Positions 1-13,500 of a DNA stretch of 64,000 nt are shown here, in pieces (the first letter of the stretch is position 1; every line of letters begins with the position of its first letter). The notes beneath the pieces were generated by a model. It did not search any database, was not told the DNA's origin, and saw only the letters and a program-made list of their open reading frames with translations. Where the stretch lies: assembly GCA_948470475.1 (NCBI GenBank), contig OX419347.1:13630175-13694174 (forward strand), read 5' to 3'. The stretch is from Galaxea fascicularis (taxonomy: Eukaryota > Cnidaria > Anthozoa > Scleractinia > Euphylliidae). A program made the translations under genes and the position numbers.

Positions 1-1463
1 AGTGGTATAGGGGACCCTCTTGATTATTTCATTGTGTGATAGAAGCATAGTGTCGACAAGCTATTATTTATTTATTTATCTATTTATTTGCTATGATGAT
101 AAGCGGTATCTTTAAGCTAGGGCTATTGGCGAGGAGACCTCAAGAAGCCAAATGGCCTATAGAAGAGGCCAGATCGCTTGGTCGTTAAAATGTGGCAAAA
201 GAAATTAGTTTTTTTGGCCACAGAACAGGTCTTCCTTGGTCTCTGATTGTTCAAGCATGATGCAACAATATGTATCACTACCATTCTCCACAGCGTATCT
301 GAAAGAGATTTGAAGTCATCGTCAGGTTAATCCAGTGTCGTTGTTAGATTTCCTGACTGAGTGGGTTTTAAACAAGTGTATTATTGGTAAAAAGAATGTG
401 GATTGCCGTTACCCTGTTGCAAAACTGTCGAGACTCTCCCATCAAAAAAATATTTTCTTTCTTAAAATTACTGCTGGTAAGAAATTTGTGAGACATAACA
501 CACCCACTACCTCTCCCCCCGGTGTCGAAGTTGTTCGTCCAATTTTCCAGCATGGTGTTGCACTGCTAGCAGCTTTGATAATAGAGAGAGGGAATGAAAA
601 GCTGAAGATAATAAAGACATCATTAAAACCCAACTAAGATAAAGGTACAGCTTGTCCAAGGAAAAAATCACACATACAATTTGCCCTCAGAAGCTTTTAT
701 TAATAAATTTTTATATTAGTAGCTAGTTCAACGGCACTTTCTCTACGGGTTGAGTGGGTAGGACGAGAGAACGTAGATTACGTTTTATTGGTGAAGGACG
801 CACCAAATGTCAAGATTCGGCCTGAGTAACCTAGCTTCACCTCTGATAGAGAGGAAAAAGATCCCACTAGACTTCCACAAGACTTTATTCTTGATGTTCA
901 GATTTAGAGATTTTCCAAACGATTTTCTCAACAGATTACCGACTAACGTTTTTCACAGATTTTCCTTCCAAGTCTAACAACAACATGTGCGAAGTAAAAC
1001 TCCGAGATCAGATGTCAATCAAGACATCGTGCTCCGATTGGATAACTAGGCAAGAGTACAAATCACGTGCGAGTAACGAAATCTATAGAGTAACGAAATC
1101 CAAAGAGTAACGAAATCTATTTCTGACAACCTCATTTGCAAGAAAAATATCCACCCAGTCTTTTACTGAGCGGAAATCGGGGGAAATAAAACCGAGACTC
1201 CACCCGAGTGATTCAGTCAGACGTAACGAGAGCTTGGATTAACAAATGTAACTTAATTTACGGATATATCAAGTGGTGCCACTTTATTTGTAGTTCAAAC
1301 GTGGAAAAACAAATACTTGTTTTTCCTTGTCTGCTGTGTCTTTTGTTGAGTTTTATGTTGAGTTCTCTTCTCAACGGGAACATAGTCTTCAGGGAAATGC
1401 TTGTTAATTTGGCTTTTTTTACTTCATTCATCCCTACATTATCATTTTCGTTATTTTCTTTAG
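1..1463. other. Region upstream of the reductase-like gene, no gene recognised
   Basis: The longest open frames here (335-637 plus, 1208-1585 plus) have no recognisable domain. The second overlaps the first reductase exon in a different frame, so it is taken as a shadow. A signal-peptide exon for the gene should lie here or before the window, but none could be chosen. A TTTA-rich run is at 63-90. Confidence 0.5.
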
Positions 1464-4400
1464 ATCACAAAGCAGGACTGTGGAAGCCAGAAAAGCTGTT
1501 ATTCCGAGCCAGAGGATTGCACGAACAGTTCAGACTGCGCAATCCTGGTCACGTACAAAACAGATGGAGAAAATATCACTTTTGAGATGAGTGGAAGACA
1601 TCGTTACATAGCTGTTGGTTTCAATGACAAACAGGAAATGGTAACTTGTAATTCTCATCCATGTTGACTGATTTTATTCTAACTTAACACCGGATAACCC
1701 AAAACTAACTCGGTCGGGTAATAATGGACCATAAGGGATGAACGGGATAGCCTTTAGTTTATAGGTATGTTTTTTTTTTTTTTTGGCGAACGAGTGCCGT
1801 TTAAAAACGTGGTCGCAAGTGCATTAGGCCGCCATCTTCATTTTCAAACCCTGGAGAGGTGGGACGGAGCTTTCTGTCTGACGCCCACCCCTTTGATCAG
1901 ATTTGCACCTCTCCCCAATCTCTGTATGACCGATGAATACTCGGCACTCGCACGCCTCAAAATACAGTTGATCGCAATGATTTTTTTTTGGGGGGGAACC
2001 TCTGAATTCAACCACACCAACTTATTATTCCCAAAATAATATATATTTTTGGAGAGCAAGTGAAGCCAGATTTTATTGAATGAACATTAAAAAGACCATC
2101 AAAGCATATCAAAAGAACACGCAAATCAGATCGAGCGGTACTCAATCAGTGAGATTGGAAGAAAAGATGTATCCATCTTCATGTACCGCGGTAGTAACTC
2201 GTTCAGATAAAATCTTGCAGCACCTCCGTAAATCGGCGTGGGAGATACAAGCTCCACCATGGGAAAGGGGTGGGGTGCATTTATTAAAAGTCGGAATTTA
2301 TTCATTTCGTTGGGTACTGCAACGGCATGTCGTTTGTCTCAACAAGTTGTCACTTGAAATATAAGATGTCAGTTTTTATATTTAGTGTATTTTTTTCTTT
2401 TTTTGTCCATTTCATTTTATGCCGGTCTCATCTGCAAAAACAAAATACCGGTTCCCCTTAGTTGTAATGAACACACTTCTTAAATTTTCATGTCATGACT
2501 CATTGTATTTTCCAGAATCAAACTGACACCATCACCTGTTCGACCTCATCTAGCAGCGCTGTTGAAATCAGACATTACTTCTTGGATTTTCATCAACCGA
2601 TACGCAGTGACCTGGTGAGTGTTTTAAAGAATCACTCAACCAATCGCGACTTTGCATACGTTCACATGCATGGTTATACAGCTCTCACAATGATCATTTT
2701 TCGGTACGTATGGTTTTGAACCACACAAAAGCCGAAAAGCAGTCACTGTGGGAATCGTTCAGCGGGAATGAAACAACAATTTCATTAATATCCAGTAATT
2801 TACGGCTTTACAAATGCTCTTCTGTTGTGCTTATAGGCAAATATTCAGCTTACCAAAGGAAGTCAGGGAACTGAAATCTGTCCTCCAATTTCTGACCTGA
2901 CACTATTTTTTTCTCAAATATCGTATTGCTTAGTAACTAAAAAATGGTTGATGCATTATTGCCACTCCTAAGAGCATACGAATCGAGATCGATCGAGGCA
3001 ATGATTCAAAAACAAATTTTTATTCATCAGATTTAGCAAAGACAACGCAAGTCAAATTAACGACTGAGAACGCAAAAGCACGCGAATAGGATTGAACACG
3101 ACCCCCGGTGCTCAATATTTGCCGTTCTGTCATTGGTCAAGTCGGTTTTAGATCTGTACGCGCCGCCGTTAGGTTGTGTTTTCTAAATCTGCCTACATTA
3201 TAGTCTAACAGTCACGCGAAAATCCAGCTTTGCCTAAATTCAGTTTTCGGAAAATTCAATCTTAAGTTTACAAAAAGTGTAAATATATCGACGCGCCCGT
3301 AATTACAAGTTTTAACGTGGCAATCAAGTTTATACTTCATACAGTGTAACCTTAGCTTGGCCGCAAGCTCAAGCAAGGTAAAAACAATCTGTCTGTTGAT
3401 TGATGGCACTCCTTGCATCTATTTTTGTCAGACAAATTCTGCAGACATCACCCGCCACACAGCAGCGTACGAAAATGGAACAATTACATGCAGGTACGAT
3501 TCGTATTTGTTTTGTTGGCTCGTTAAAAAAAACAAATTTTAAAAGTAAAAACTGAACGCATCAGGGAGATATTCAGCAAATGAAGTTCAGGTCAAGTAAG
3601 TACAATGCAGCTCTCATGACTGCTTTTCTAAAATCAAAAGGAGAAGTCAATGCCAATGACATTATGATCCAGGGCTGCCAGGTAAAACCTGGTTTCTCTT
3701 ACCGACAATTGAGATCTGATCGAAAGATTTCGGAATTGGCTCTCAAAATCTCCCAGATGCAGTTGCCAGGATGTAAACAATCAAATATCATATCAAATGT
3801 TTCCCGGTTAATGTTTGATGGTTTTTCGTTCAGTATGGAAAACGTTTTGAATGCCGATTCAAAATCAGCGTGCCATGCCACTGATAATCCTTTTTACACG
3901 CGTTTTAGGTTTTCGCGTAAAATAACACCTTTTGCTTCAAACATGAGGGATCTCACGAAGAACTGGTTCTTTATTTTTGCCTGGAGTGGTGTTTGTAAGT
4001 ACTTCTTAGTAGCATCCTGAACATCTAATAGGTTATCTTCATAAGTTGTTCATATTCAATACATTGGTACCACCTAACTGAAAAAAAAAAAGGATTTGGA
4101 AAACTCGCATTTTGCTGTTGTTGAATACGAATGACCTTAACAGGCAGTTATCCCACTCTTGAGCTCAAGGCCACCTCAGCCCTCTGTTTGTGGTAACGAT
4201 GCAGTCACTTGCACCTCCAGGTTTTAAGGAATAAAGGAATACTTTACTCGTTCCAAGGGGTTATGAGTGCTGTTGCCAAAATTCCGCATTGGTTTTAGGC
4301 TAATTCAGCAAAATTCCAAATCTATCTATACTCTACTCTTGTAATACTCTGTATACTCGCGTTTTGGTCTGAGAGCGATTGTTAGATTCTTGTCACCCTC

Positions 4401-4571
4401 TACTCGACCTTCAACTGTTTTCTGTTTTATTTTTAAGCCACATCAGGCGGACTGAACTACCATCTAGCAAACGCTTCTTACAGCGCCCAACGAGTAAATG
4501 TGACACGTCCATCCACGCTGAAAAACGGACGAAAAGCTCCACCGGCACCACCGCCAGACGGAAAGCTTGAA
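1464..4571 (+). other. DOMON domain 1 of the reductase-like gene (five exons)
   Basis: The first DOMON unit is on exons of 177, 99, 62, 86 and 134 nt. It opens with a cysteine-rich start (QDCGSQKSCYSEPEDC), followed by RYIAVGFNDKQEM, AAYENGTITCR and a WFFIFAW strand, and ends in a proline-rich linker. The first exon starts in phase 0. DOMON domains bind heme or sugars, and in this family they face the outside or vesicle lumen. The exon with NWFFIFAW is 86 nt, exactly the length of its counterpart in the second domain, so the two domains look like a tandem duplication. Confidence 0.85.
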
Positions 4572-7500
4572 GTAAGTTATCACATTGAAGTAAGTCCGCA
4601 TCAGTTTTCTTAGGTGGTGATCATTTCAAGGCTAAAGAGAATGCTTTTATCTTGTTTTGACAGTTTTCAAAAGCTGACTGTGGAAAAACGAAAAACTGCT
4701 ACTCGGAGCCAACGGCATGTTCATCCAGCGCTAACTGCGATTATCTTGTGACGTTTACACCCTGTCAGAATAAGAATGACGTTGATTTTGAATTGAGCGC
4801 AAAAAGCGATTGGGTTGCCATAGGATTCAACACGAAAAGCAAGATGGTAAGTATTACAGCTTATTTTAACAAGTCTTTACATTATCACACAGACCCTGGT
4901 TTGGCTTGGTACGTACTGTAATAAGGAAACCTCCACCATGCATTGTTACAAACTGACGATACACTATCGGGAATAATTAATGGATTCGAAATTTATTTTA
5001 AAAAATGAAAAATATATTTAAGGGTATAATAAATTGGATATCATTATCGCCTATTTTCCCATTTCAAATTTCCCCGCGCTGCCATATTGGCTTTCATGAC
5101 GTCATTTCGTTGCAGCAGTCTGTTGTGTTAAACAATAGGGAGCTTAAGCAATGACGATGACGACGGCAACTAGAACGCCATTTCAAAATATAACTTCTCG
5201 TTTTTGTAAAAAATGCTGGCGAGTTGTCCATGGCCTAAATTACTGTGAACGATGTTAAAGCAAAAAAAAAAAAACGAAAGAAAAACTTGCCGCCATGCGC
5301 TCCTAAAATTTGGTCATTTGACGTTGTTGTTTTACAGAGGACGGCAAAGAAATGTACAAAAATGTAAAACGCACGTACAGAATATTGTTTCTGTTCATTA
5401 ATCCCATTGTTTTGCGGCGTTCTCGTTGCTGTCGTCATCGTCGTCGTTGCTTAAGCTCCCTAATGGTAACCAAACGACGTCATGAAATTCACAGTGGCTG
5501 CGTGAGGGAAATTAAAAGAAAAAGAAACAAGGTGATACTTTCCTCGATTGTTTTGTGCTCTTAAACTTATTGTTAGAATGGAGGTTTCCTTAAATCACTA
5601 CCTTCTCCGTTTATTATATGTCTCAGTTAGTACGCGCGCTGTGATTGGTCAATTTGGCGGGCCGTACTCTACTGTACGGCCCGCTAAATTTGAAAGTGTC
5701 CTTTTCCGCGCGCCTGATTAACCTCAGAAATATAATAAATATCTTACTAACCTCGTTTTCTCGGTTCGTACTGTAAATTACGGATCCTCGTTTTTTCCCG
5801 TTGATTTATGGCCCGCTCCCTTCGCGCTTTGGCCATAAGTGAACGGGAAAAAAACTCGGTCCGTAACTTACACTACGGACCTCGAACTCGGTTAGTAAGA
5901 GGTATTTATCTCCCTTCTTGCGCCATTTTTCTATCGTCAATAGGTGTCTCTTCTGCCAAAACACTCAGCACTCAGCTTCCATCACTGATACTGAATAATA
6001 TCTTTTTCCGTCAGTTAAGAAGTCTTTCTTGGTCACTAGGTCTTTACAGATTACTTTATCTGGCTTATTCTCTAGTTTTTCTCACACCACATCCTTTTTT
6101 CCCTTTTTTGCCTCCGACTGGGTGAACCGGAAAGAGAATAAAAACCATAGATAACAACTGACAGCATTGAATGACTTGCTGAAATTCCCCGCTTTTCAGA
6201 AATCATAATAATATGAACATAAATACCTTCAACCTAATTTCGCATTTTACTTCTGTTTCCTAGGATGGTACCGACACTATTATCTGCTCTCGCCTCGACA
6301 GCGGTGTCGCTATTAGCACTACACCTTGGTCAACTACAACAATCCCATCCAAACTAATCCGGTAAGAATGAAATATTCCGTTTTTATTCTAACAAAAGGC
6401 CTTCACGATCCCAAGCCGTTGTCCAGGAGATGGGCTGGATAATAATAAATCAGTGATAAATCCATCGATGAAACTTCGAATAGCTAAGGACCAGTAAACG
6501 GTATGTTTTCCCACACCCCTTCCTCGAATATCTGTCACCCAGGTTGGGAGTACTTTCTCTGATTTTTAGGGAAAATTGGCCCGAGGAAATGGTACGTAGC
6601 TTAAAAGTGGTGCAACAAATCTCATCAGTTTGTGAAGTAGGACATTGTCAGGGTTACAGGTCGCAGAGTGTCGCCAATTTAAGTTTAATTGGATTCTTTT
6701 ACAGGCCCCTGCTGGTGTTAAGGTCATCTCTGGAGCCTATGAAAACGGGGTTATCAAGTGTAGGTTAGTATAGCTGAATTCTTTAAATTCTGTATTCTAT
6801 GCTTTGTTTAGTTGGACAACAGTAACGTTAAAAGAAATTCAATAGAAAGGTCGAAAACGTTGTTGTAGCCAGGAAGCACATAACAGTCGATGTTTGAAGT
6901 GGTAATTACTGCTCTCCGGAAGAGATGTATCTGATCACTATCACAGCCATTATTGTGATCATAGAGTAAACGCTTGATAACTGCTGGTCTTCATTCCCTG
7001 GCCTACAGCAGGTTGGTAAGGGGGGGGGGGGGAAGGGGATCACGAGCCCATTTGACCTCAAATCACGATTCACGAGTGTATTTTATTGCATTCCACGAAT
7101 TTCGTGCTCTTCGTTGACAACACAGAAAACGATCATTGTGAATTACTCGACTTAAGTGGCATTAAGTAGTTCTAAATTTGTTAGTAGTGCACAAGGTCTG
7201 TCATATACGGAAGGGGAATCTTGTGTTCAATTTTTCATCCCCAGTTGTTGTCTTGATTCTCATTTTCCAGGTTTTCTCGAGATAAAACGGCAAGTGGAAT
7301 ATTACGACTGGATCAGAAAATTTTCCTAATTTTCGCACGCGGAAGCGTAAGTCAGGGTACGTCAAAGTTTTTGGCTACGACCATGCTTCCCCTGCTTACT
7401 CGCTTCGCTCAAGTCTTAGAGCGAAAGATAATGTAATGTAATGTAACGTAACGCAACGTAACCCAATGCAAATGTATATTAATATAGTGTAGTGTAGGCA

Positions 7501-10500
7501 TTGTATTGTAGTGTAGTGTAGTGTAGTGTGGTGTGGTGTTGTCTTTTGTAATCACAGTGTAGTAAAACTGGCCGATGATTTTAGTGGATTTTGACTTTAC
7601 TTCCCTTACAAACTCTATTTAGGAAGCCCCATCAGATATCAAAGGCTGGCATTTCCGTATCTTATTTTCTCCTATTTTCTATCACTTTGGCTTTTAAGGT
7701 GGCATACTTAACAAACACAGTGAGAAATCGCAAAGCGCTAGTCAGATTGATGTCTGTGAACTGAGCGCAACGCTTGAGAGTAAATCCTCTGATCTCACAC
7801 TACTACGGGCTCATGGTAAGTGCTTTGCTTTTCAAGTTGGTCCTTTATCCGGCCAAACGAGAACGTAGTTCATCGAAATAAGAATTTCGTGATGTAATTA
7901 GTCACGGAATTTTAGGCTCAGACATGACCTTAATTAAAAGAGCTAAATGCCAGCATTCTGTGGGCCTTCAATTTCGTTGTGGATTAGTCGTTTCCTTTTG
8001 TGCTGAGTTATGGATTTAACATGACTTTTATTTCGTTTATGAAATCTCAACCAAATTGTAGGAGCGATCATGTTGGTGGCCTGGATCGTGTTTGCCACAA
8101 TGGCCATTCTTGTTGCTCGTTACTTGAAAGATGCCTGGGGGGACATTTGTGGAAAGAAGGGGTGGTTCCAGGTAAGCCTCAGGCCATGTCCACACTGATG
8201 CGTTTTTGTTTGAAAACGCATTGATATGTATGCGTTTTGGCCTCCCGTCCACACTGATACGCTCGAAAACGCTGAGGGTTTTCATCGAAAACGGATCCTT
8301 TTGAAAACGCTGTTGAAAGTTAATCGTATTGAAAACGCTACGGCATCCGTATCAGTGTGGACGCAGATCAATCGATGCGTTTTTACACCTATCGAAAACG
8401 CATTCAAACAAAAACGCATCAGTGTGGACGTGGCCTCAAAGTTATGATCGAGTTCCTTGAAGAGTGTTTCACGCTCGGGTCAGTGCTGATGAGGAGATAT
8501 ACTGTGAGTGTTTAAACGAAAACGTCATTGATTGTGTCTTTGGTTTTACCATGAAAAGAACACGGGTATTTTGAAGTTAATACGCCCATTGTTTAGGTTG
8601 TCACTGTCAAGGTTTAACGGGATGAATAGATGAAAAGTCGAATCGTATTTTTGGGAGGCAGAGTAATCGAGATCCACGTGGTCTCTGGCCACAAGCTATA
8701 GTTAAACTTCCGAACTAGGTTTGGAAATAGCCAGCGGATCTGTCACCTCCCACCAGTTGGGATTCTTAGAGATAACTTGTTATGTTCCGTGTGCTGAAAT
8801 TCGATTTCTCAATAATTTTTCATTATCCCTGTATAGCCCCCATAGGGAAAGGATTATCACTGTCGTTACCACTACTACTGCAGCTATCGTTATCTTTATC
8901 GTTATCGTCATCTTTATCATTTTAAATTTTTTAAATACGTAATATTTATTTGCATATATAATAAACTATCGCCCATGCCAGTCATTCTACATCCTCGAAC
9001 CTTACATCTTTATTTTATGTGCGGGGTCAGTTGAAGAATAACTGTGAGAAATCAGATATATTTCTTTTGTGTCTCCCTAGATTCACAGAGCCTTGACAGT
9101 TACTTGTTTACTTCTCAACACCACTGGTTTTGTCCTGGTTTTCGTCCACGCTGAAGGATGGTCTGATGTGAGGACAGTTTAATCTTCATTACTGATGAAA
9201 GGATTGATTTTGCAATTTTCATGATTGAAATGCCGATTGTCTTTCTTTTTTCTCATTACAACTTGCTTCCTATTGTTAAGTCAGTTATTCATCCCGTTCA
9301 CATTTTCAGCTCTTGCTCACCGATTGTAGAGATCCTGAAACAAACTCAACACAGCGTTTGTGTTTTTCAGCCAATGAAAAACATATGTAATAAACGGCAA
9401 ATAGTCGACAAACAGAACGAACGGATAGCAGAAATAACGGGCAAACTGAGCAACCGTCACACTTGCTTTTAATACCGAACTCAAAAAGTACAGTCCAGCG
9501 TTTGCGCGCCAAAACTGTCACGTGACCTACTATTACATCATCCCCTCCTTCTAAAGGGTCGACACTGTGACTTTAACAATGGTAACGACACTATCCTGTT
9601 TAAAGTTCTAGAAAAATGTTCACTTGGCTTAACATTTGCTAGAGAGATGTCACTGTCCGGTAGTCCTGAGGTTTTGTAACAACCTCACTTTAAACTCAAT
9701 GTTTCAATATGTCCTTGATCCTCAGCTGTCGAACTTTTTGCACATAATCTGATTTAAAACGGAGTACTCGATTTTTCTGCTCCTGGAAGAAAGCCCTGAG
9801 ACCTTCAACCTTGTTCTTGGGGGCCATGGGATAACCAGAAGAACATACGGTGTTAAGTTCCCAGTCTCCATAGCGATCCGGGGGGCGTGTTACTCTCTTT
9901 GGGCGTGAAGCAGCTGGTGGTGGTCTTTGGGCAGTTGGGTCAGGCCTGCCAACTCTCTCCTCAGCCTGCCCCACATTACCGTCCGCGACAAGTGTACTCT
10001 CCAATCCATTCTCCTGCCTTGTATAAGTGGTGCTCTCTTCTACGTCACCCTCTGCACCAGGGTTGGCCTGAGCAGAAAGACCAGGGTCAACGTCTCCTAC
10101 TTGACTTCCTGGAGGCGAAATGCCTTCTGGCTGATGGTCATCTGACTGATGAGTTCCATCAAGGTTGCCCACTTCATTCGCTATCGATACATCAACCTTG
10201 CGACTTCCATTGTACTCAGGGTCCTGGATTGCTTGTTGTCCGGTCACTACTGGCTCTGGTATGGGAAGGCAGAAGTCTGGAAGTTCATCTTCATCTCTAT
10301 CTTCACTAAGGTCATCCCCACAATTGGTGCCTCGCCTCTCTAGAGATTTAAGAACTGTTCCCCTCTCCTTCTCTTTATTGCCTCGCTCGCAGCCACTCTG
10401 ATTCTTCTGACTAACTTGCACCTCTGGTTGCCTACGTTGGTATAGCTTTAGGTTATCGAAATGGACAACCTTGGAGCGGCTTACAGGATCGTGTGGTCTC

Positions 10501-13500
10501 TTGATGCGGTAGTTGACCTCAGTTGTACGTGCCAACACTTCATAGGGCCCCTTCCATTTTCGGTGAAATTTGGCCGCCTCACCAGGTTTCAGCTGCGGGT
10601 CGAACAGGAATACCTGGTCCCCGGGTTGGTAGAGGCGCTCCTTCACTCCTCGGTCGAAGTACTCTTTCTGGCGCTGTTGTGCTGTTTTCAGGTGTTGACG
10701 GACATCCTGGAACGCATCGGAGAGTTGATTCTTCAACTTTGAGACGTACTCTCCATACCGATCAGGGGCTGCGTCGTCTGGATTACCCACCATGACATCT
10801 AGGGGAAGTCGCATTTCCCGGCCAAACATAAGGGTAAATGGGGTGTACCCGGTTGAGATGTGCTCACTACTTCGGTATGCCATCATACAAGGCCCAAGGT
10901 GTTGGTCCCATGTTTCAGGATCACTTTCCACTTTTGCCATTAACAGCCCCTTGATACTCTTGTTGGCATTCTCCACCTGTCCATTCCCAGCTGGGTGATA
11001 TGGGGTTGTTCTGGTTTTTCTGATTTCGAGCATTTGACAAAGCTCACTAAAGAGGTGGGATTCAAAATTGCGTCCTTGGTCAGAATGGATGGTATCGGGT
11101 GCGCCATACCGATAAACCCAATTGTCCACCAGGACTCGTGCACACGTTTTGGCTCTTTGATTTGGTATGGCGTAGGCTTCTACCCACTTTGTAAATGAAC
11201 ACTGGACAGTCAGAATGTAACGGTTTCCACGTTTGGTTCTGGGAAGTGGACCAATGATATCAATGTGAAGTCGCTGGAAGGGGTAAGATGAAGGGATGGG
11301 GCGGAGCGGTGCCTTAGGCGTTTTCCTGGGGGGCTTGCACGCAGCACAGGTTAAACAAGCGGCACAGTAATCTTTCACAGTCTTTGCAAGACCGGGTCTC
11401 CAGAATCTGGCTTGGACTTTCCGTAGCGTTTTGAGCTGGCCAAGGTGGCTCCCCTCCACCCCATCATGTAGCCGTTGCAGTGCTGGTTTTACCAGAGGTT
11501 CCGGGAGGACGATTCTGGGTTTCAGGTTCGTTGACTCCTCCTTTGGGCGAATTCTCAGTACATTGTCCTTTAACTCAAGTAGTTCGTGTTGTGCCCATAT
11601 TGCCCTAGAGATGGGGCTGAAACGGAGAAGTTCGCCAGGCGATGGTTTGGGTTGGCCTTCTTCCATCCTTGCAATCACTGGGCTAATATCCGGGTCACTG
11701 CGTTGAGCCTGAGCAATTTCGGCCGTTGCCCATGAAAATGTTCTTTCCGGGGTCTCGGACGTCCCCTCTTTCTCCTTGCTCTGTCGCAGGAATGCTGCTG
11801 AAACATATTCAGTATCACCACATGATGGACAACTTCCATGTTTTCGTCTAGGCCGCCGGGACAGTGCATCGGCATTAGCATGACTGATCCCAGGACGGTG
11901 CTCAACAGTGAAGTCATATTCTTGGAGCCTTTCCAGCCACCGTGCTACCTGTCCCTCTGGTTGTTTAAACGACATCAGCCACTTTAAGGCATGATGGTCT
12001 GTTCGCACGAGAAACTTTCGCCCAAGAAGGTAATAACGGAAGTGATCAATGAAGTCAACCAGGGCAAGCATCTCGAGACGGGTTGCACAATAATTTCTCT
12101 CATGGCAGTGTAATGCACGACTTCCGTAAGCAAGAACACGCTCTGTGCCATCAGATTGTATTTGCGAGAGCACGGCACCAATACCATGACCACTACTTGC
12201 ATCAGTATCAAGGATGAATTGGCCACTGGTTTCACTGAAATCTGGATAGGCTAATACTGGTGGGTTCATGAGGTGATGTTTCAGTTCGCAGAAGGCTTTC
12301 TCTTGTTGGGGTCCCCACTTGAACTCTACGCCTTTCCTTGTCAAATAGTTTAGTGGTTCTGCTATTGCAGAAAAACTGGGGATGAATCGTCTGTAGTATG
12401 TTACAAGGCCCAAGAACCCTTTCAGCTCGGAAGTACTTGTTGGAGTAGGCCAGTCACGGACAGCAGCTACTTTATTGGGATCGGTTTGTATCCCCTCAGC
12501 CGAAACAACGTGCCCCAAGAAAGAAACTTGACGTTGAAGAAAGATGCACTTTGATGATTTTAATTTCAGCCCGGCCTCTCGCAGCCTTTCAAAGACAGAG
12601 CGAAGGCGAGACAAGTGTTCCTCAAAGGTGCCCGACATGATGATGATGTCATCTAGGTAGACCAAACACTCCTTTCAGGTCAGACCTTGTAATGCAAGAT
12701 TCATCAGCCGGGTAAATGTTCCAGGTCCATTGGTTACCCCAAAGGGCAAACAGGTCCACTGAAACTGACCCCGATGTGTGACAAACGCAGTTTTTGGGCG
12801 GTCTCTTTTTGCGACAGGAACTTGCCAGTACCCTGAGGCAAGGTCAAGGCAGCTAAACCACTTTGCACCACCCAAGGATTCCAAGATGTCATCTGACCTC
12901 GGAAGGGGTTGAGCATCTTTAACAGTTACGGAGTTAAGCTTCCTGTAGTCTATGCACAGGCGATAGCTTCCATCGTGCTTTTTGGCCAACACAATGGGGC
13001 TACTCCAGGGGCTGTTGGATGGTTCAATTCTCCCCTGTGCTAAGAGGTCTGAGAGCTGTCTGTCGACCTCATCTCGTTTGAATGGAGGGAGTCGACGAGG
13101 TGCTTGCTTGACTGGAGTGGCTGAACCGGTGTCAATGGTGTGTTCTAACAAATCAGTGCGACCTAAATTGCCATCCCCCATGGCGAACAAATCTCTATAT
13201 TCTTCTAGCAGGCCATTAAACGATTGCTTCTCCCCCTCTGAAAGTCCAGAAAGGTCAGCACGGATCTCTTGTTTCACGACAGGTGGGTCGGAGGGGGGCA
13301 TTTCTACTCTAGGATTCTGTTTTGTCTCCCTTTCTGAAGGTTTTTCTTCCAAATCAAACAAATTTACTGAAGCATCGACACGATCAAGAGGATAAAACTG
13401 AGCCACAGTTTGACCTGGCCTTAACAACATGGTTTGGTCTGAGAAGTTTGCCATACGAATGGGAGTTTTTCCTTCCTTCGGAACGGTCAGGGAGCGTGCT

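Larger units (their letters stand above)
4664..7815 (+). other. DOMON domain 2 of the reductase-like gene (six exons including a 22-nt microexon)
   Basis: The second DOMON unit is on exons of 183, 98, 22, 59, 86 and 117 nt. Landmarks are ADCGKTKNCYSEPTAC, DWVAIGFNTKSKM, GAYENGVIKCR and KIFLIFARG. The 22-nt microexon at 6570-6591 encodes ENWPEEM and is required to carry the frame from phase 2 to phase 0. No matching microexon was found in domain 1, where the corresponding exon ends in phase 0 instead. Confidence 0.83.

Noticed and set aside
1208..1585. 125-residue plus-strand ORF
   Set aside because: It overlaps the first reductase exon in another frame. The exon frame gives a clear DOMON sequence; this one gives no domain.
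9887..10401. Several plus-strand ORFs opposite pol
   Set aside because: Antisense shadows of the retrotransposon pol gene.
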